This document shows positions 4,668-6,351 of a stretch of DNA of 6,351 nucleotides, piece after piece. Positions within the stretch are counted from its first letter, which is position 1, and the number at the start of each line of letters is the position of its first letter. Source of the DNA: Helicobacteraceae bacterium (GTDB lineage: Bacteria; Campylobacterota; Campylobacteria; Campylobacterales; Sulfurimonadaceae); the NCBI GenBank assembly GCA_030613795.1, contig JAUWLG010000083.1, positions 1 to 6,351 on the forward strand, read 5' to 3'. The notes below the pieces were generated by a model. It saw nothing but the letters and a program-made list of their open reading frames with translations. It did not search any database and had not been told where the DNA came from. The position numbers and the translations under genes were made by a program.

Positions 4668-6351
4668 CGATATCTGCTAAGATAGATTGTAGTTGTGAGC
4701 GGTAGAGTTTCAATAATTGTGCATACTTATCACTCTCATTTGCGATGAGGGCTTCTCTAAACTCTTCCGCCGTCTGCGTAAGTTCTGGCGTACCAATACT
4801 CTCACCAATCCCTTTAACATCAAGAAGCAGTGCTTTAGCTCTGTCATAATCTTCGTGTTTAAGCCATATCTCAAGCTTCTCACCTGAGTCATGATAGAGT
4901 GACTGGAACTCAGACAGTATCTCATGGTAAAGTTCAACATCGCCTCCAAGCATCTCAAGACCAAGTGAGTTGTCCAGATGGATCTCAGGCAGCTCATCTG
5001 CAGGACCTCCGAGAGTATTTGGATCAAAATAGCAATACAGGGCCTGATAAAGCGCTGCGACCTTAAGCGGTTTTTCCAACTGCTCTTCCATACCGGATTC
5101 ACGCATTTTTCTAACGTCATCCGCACCGGTGTCACCACTGAGTGCCATTACCGTGATGTGATTATAAGCCGGATTTGCACGGATCTGACGTGTTGCTTCA
5201 AGACCATCAATACGTGGCATATGTGCATCCATCAAAATGATCGGATAATTTGGGTCTTCAGCTAAGATCTCTAAACACTCTTGGCCGTCATTGGCAATTT
5301 TAATATTGATCCCTGACTCTTTCAAGAGACCGACAATAACTTTTTGGTTAATAAGATTATCTTCAGCGATCAGAAGGCGCAGACCTTCAAACTCTTTAAA
5401 ATTCTCTTTGGTAACACTGCCAATATCTCTATTTGGTTCACGCAGTTTATGGTTAAGCTCACCGGTTGGCTGTACTTTTACAACTGTTTCCGGTACGACT
5501 TTCTTTTCAGGTTCAGGTGCTGCTTCTGGTGTGACTGCTCTCTTTTTGACAGGGACAACTTCCTCTTTCTCTTCGATCACTACTTCATCTGGTACAACAG
5601 GTTCATTACTGGTTGTAACTTCTTCGTGTGTAGCTTTCGAACTCTCTTCTGTCTCACTGCCCATCTCTTTTTCAAGTTCTTGAGCCTGTGCATACATCTC
5701 TCTTAGCTCTTTATCCGAAGATTTTTTCGGTTTACGCATTACTAAGAAGATTAGAAGCAGCAGTGCTAATGCACCTACTCCATAAAAAATATACTCAGTT
5801 TTAAAAGGTTGGTCAACAGAGGTCGGCTCTGCCTTAACAGTTTTATCTTCTACGACAACTTCTTCTTCAACACGTACCTCGATATGCCCGCTGCCCTCTT
5901 CTAAGGCAATCGCATTTTCCAACAGTTCTTGTTCTTGGTCTACATTTTGTTGCGCCTTAGCTTTGAGCAACTCTTCTCTGACACATTCAATACACAATTC
6001 TGCATGCGCTTTTGGATAACGTGTTTTGACAGTCTCTAAGACATCATTTAGGACATCATCGCTCACAAAAGGTTCAATACTGACAACATAGAGACCGTTC
6101 TCCTCTTTTACCGCATAATCAAATCCATGTGCCAACTCTAAATTGACTATCTTAGAGCTACTGTCCATAAAGTCTAACAGTGAGCTTAACTGGAAATCTG
6201 CAGCTTGTCTGCTTTTAAATTTACCCAAGACGATGCTTTGTCCATCTTTGAGTTTTTCAGTTTTTTGCGCCTCTGCATTAAACTGTGGCGGAGTACCCAG
6301 TGGAGCAGAAGATAGAGTTGAGTACGAACTCATCAGCAGTGTTAGTAAAAT
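4657..6351 (-). CDS. membrane-anchored receiver/HPt-like protein with periplasmic SPOR-like domain, start outside window
   Basis: This looks like a kinase-less twin of the downstream hybrid kinase. The frame is open to the right edge. The first in-window ATG (6333-6331) is preceded in frame by ILLTLL, so the hydrophobic core of a signal peptide begins before it and the true start lies beyond 6351. Numbered from that ATG: a periplasmic SPOR-like domain (about 31-110; SIVLGKF and YVVSIEPF) with C114 and C117 in a CxxC, a charged stretch, a membrane helix (about 181-199), a Glu/Val/Pro/Lys-rich linker (about 205-315), a receiver (about 317-435) and an HPt-like domain (about 449-555). The receiver has E324, D325, phosphoacceptor D369, S399 and K421. 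The HPt-like motif is LDVKG, with Leu504 in place of His. No DHp or ATPase domain is present. Receiver and HPt-like regions are strikingly similar to those of the downstream protein (both have LIAEDN or LLAEDN, INQKV, LLKESG, LEKP), which points to duplication. It lies 33 bases upstream of that gene. The likely role is signalling alongside the twin; output is unknown. Confidence 0.88.
   Translation of the reverse strand: MLLTLLMSSYSTLSSAPLGTPPQFNAEAQKTEKLKDGQSIVLGKFKSRQAADFQLSSLLDFMDSSSKIVNLELAHGFDYAVKEENGLYVVSIEPFVSDDVLNDVLETVKTRYPKAHAELCIECVREELLKAKAQQNVDQEQELLENAIALEEGSGHIEVRVEEEVVVEDKTVKAEPTSVDQPFKTEYIFYGVGALALLLLIFLVMRKPKKSSDKELREMYAQAQELEKEMGSETEESSKATHEEVTTSNEPVVPDEVVIEEKEEVVPVKKRAVTPEAAPEPEKKVVPETVVKVQPTGELNHKLREPNRDIGSVTKENFKEFEGLRLLIAEDNLINQKVIVGLLKESGINIKIANDGQECLEILAEDPNYPIILMDAHMPRIDGLEATRQIRANPAYNHITVMALSGDTGADDVRKMRESGMEEQLEKPLKVAALYQALYCYFDPNTLGGPADELPEIHLDNSLGLEMLGGDVELYHEILSEFQSLYHDSGEKLEIWLKHEDYDRAKALLLDVKGIGESIGTPELTQTAEEFREALIANESDKYAQLLKLYRSQLQSILADIAEV

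Noticed and set aside
4710..5138. 142-codon minus-strand frame overlapping the twin signalling gene
   Set aside because: It is a shifted frame inside the receiver and HPt-like region and has no domain signature. The main frame is continuous, so it does not indicate a frameshift.
5291..5706. Two plus-strand frames rich in Ser, Thr and Phe
   Set aside because: They are complements of the acidic linker and early receiver of the twin gene; the repetitive composition comes from that linker.
1..6351. tRNA, rRNA, CRISPR array or phage genes
   Set aside because: No cloverleaf-like segment, no regularly spaced direct repeats and no phage or defence protein motifs were seen on either strand.

Overview
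The window most resembles a chromosomal segment of a Campylobacterota (epsilonproteobacterial) genome, Sulfurimonas-like in flavour. This rests on protein style, moderate-to-low GC, tightly overlapping genes and a free-standing trpD; it is an inference without a database search. Every supported gene lies on the minus strand, so the text follows transcription from high to low coordinates.

Region 1 (6351 to 1957) holds two related, membrane-anchored signalling proteins in tandem. The upstream one runs off the right edge. It has a secretion signal, a periplasmic SPOR-like domain with a CxxC pair, one membrane helix, a long acidic linker, a receiver domain and an HPt-like domain. The downstream one is an 888-residue hybrid kinase with a signal peptide, a related periplasmic domain, one membrane helix, a coiled coil, a DHp-like helix pair, an ATPase domain, a degenerate receiver, an intact receiver and an HPt-like domain. 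The phosphoacceptor histidine is absent at all three places where it would be expected (Gly in the H-box, Leu in both HPt-like domains), while the ATP-binding motifs and two receiver aspartates look intact. An 18-bp perfect palindrome spans the stop codon between the two genes.

Region 2 (1956 to 1502) has no convincing gene. Starting at the 3' end of the kinase gene it contains a candidate terminator, then a 317-bp element with 33-bp imperfect terminal inverted repeats and no recognisable transposase (a MITE or deleted IS), then about 100 bp with a TATAAT box serving the next gene.

Region 3 (1501 to 1) is a compact operon of an S4-domain RNA-binding protein, trpD (anthranilate phosphoribosyltransferase) and tsaE (t6A tRNA modification ATPase, cut by the left edge). 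Successive genes overlap by four bases (ATGA, then GTGA), which suggests translational coupling. It combines tryptophan synthesis with RNA or translation functions.

The main point of interest is the tandem signalling pair: if it signals by phosphotransfer, the phosphoryl group must come from an outside partner, or the proteins signal by conformation.
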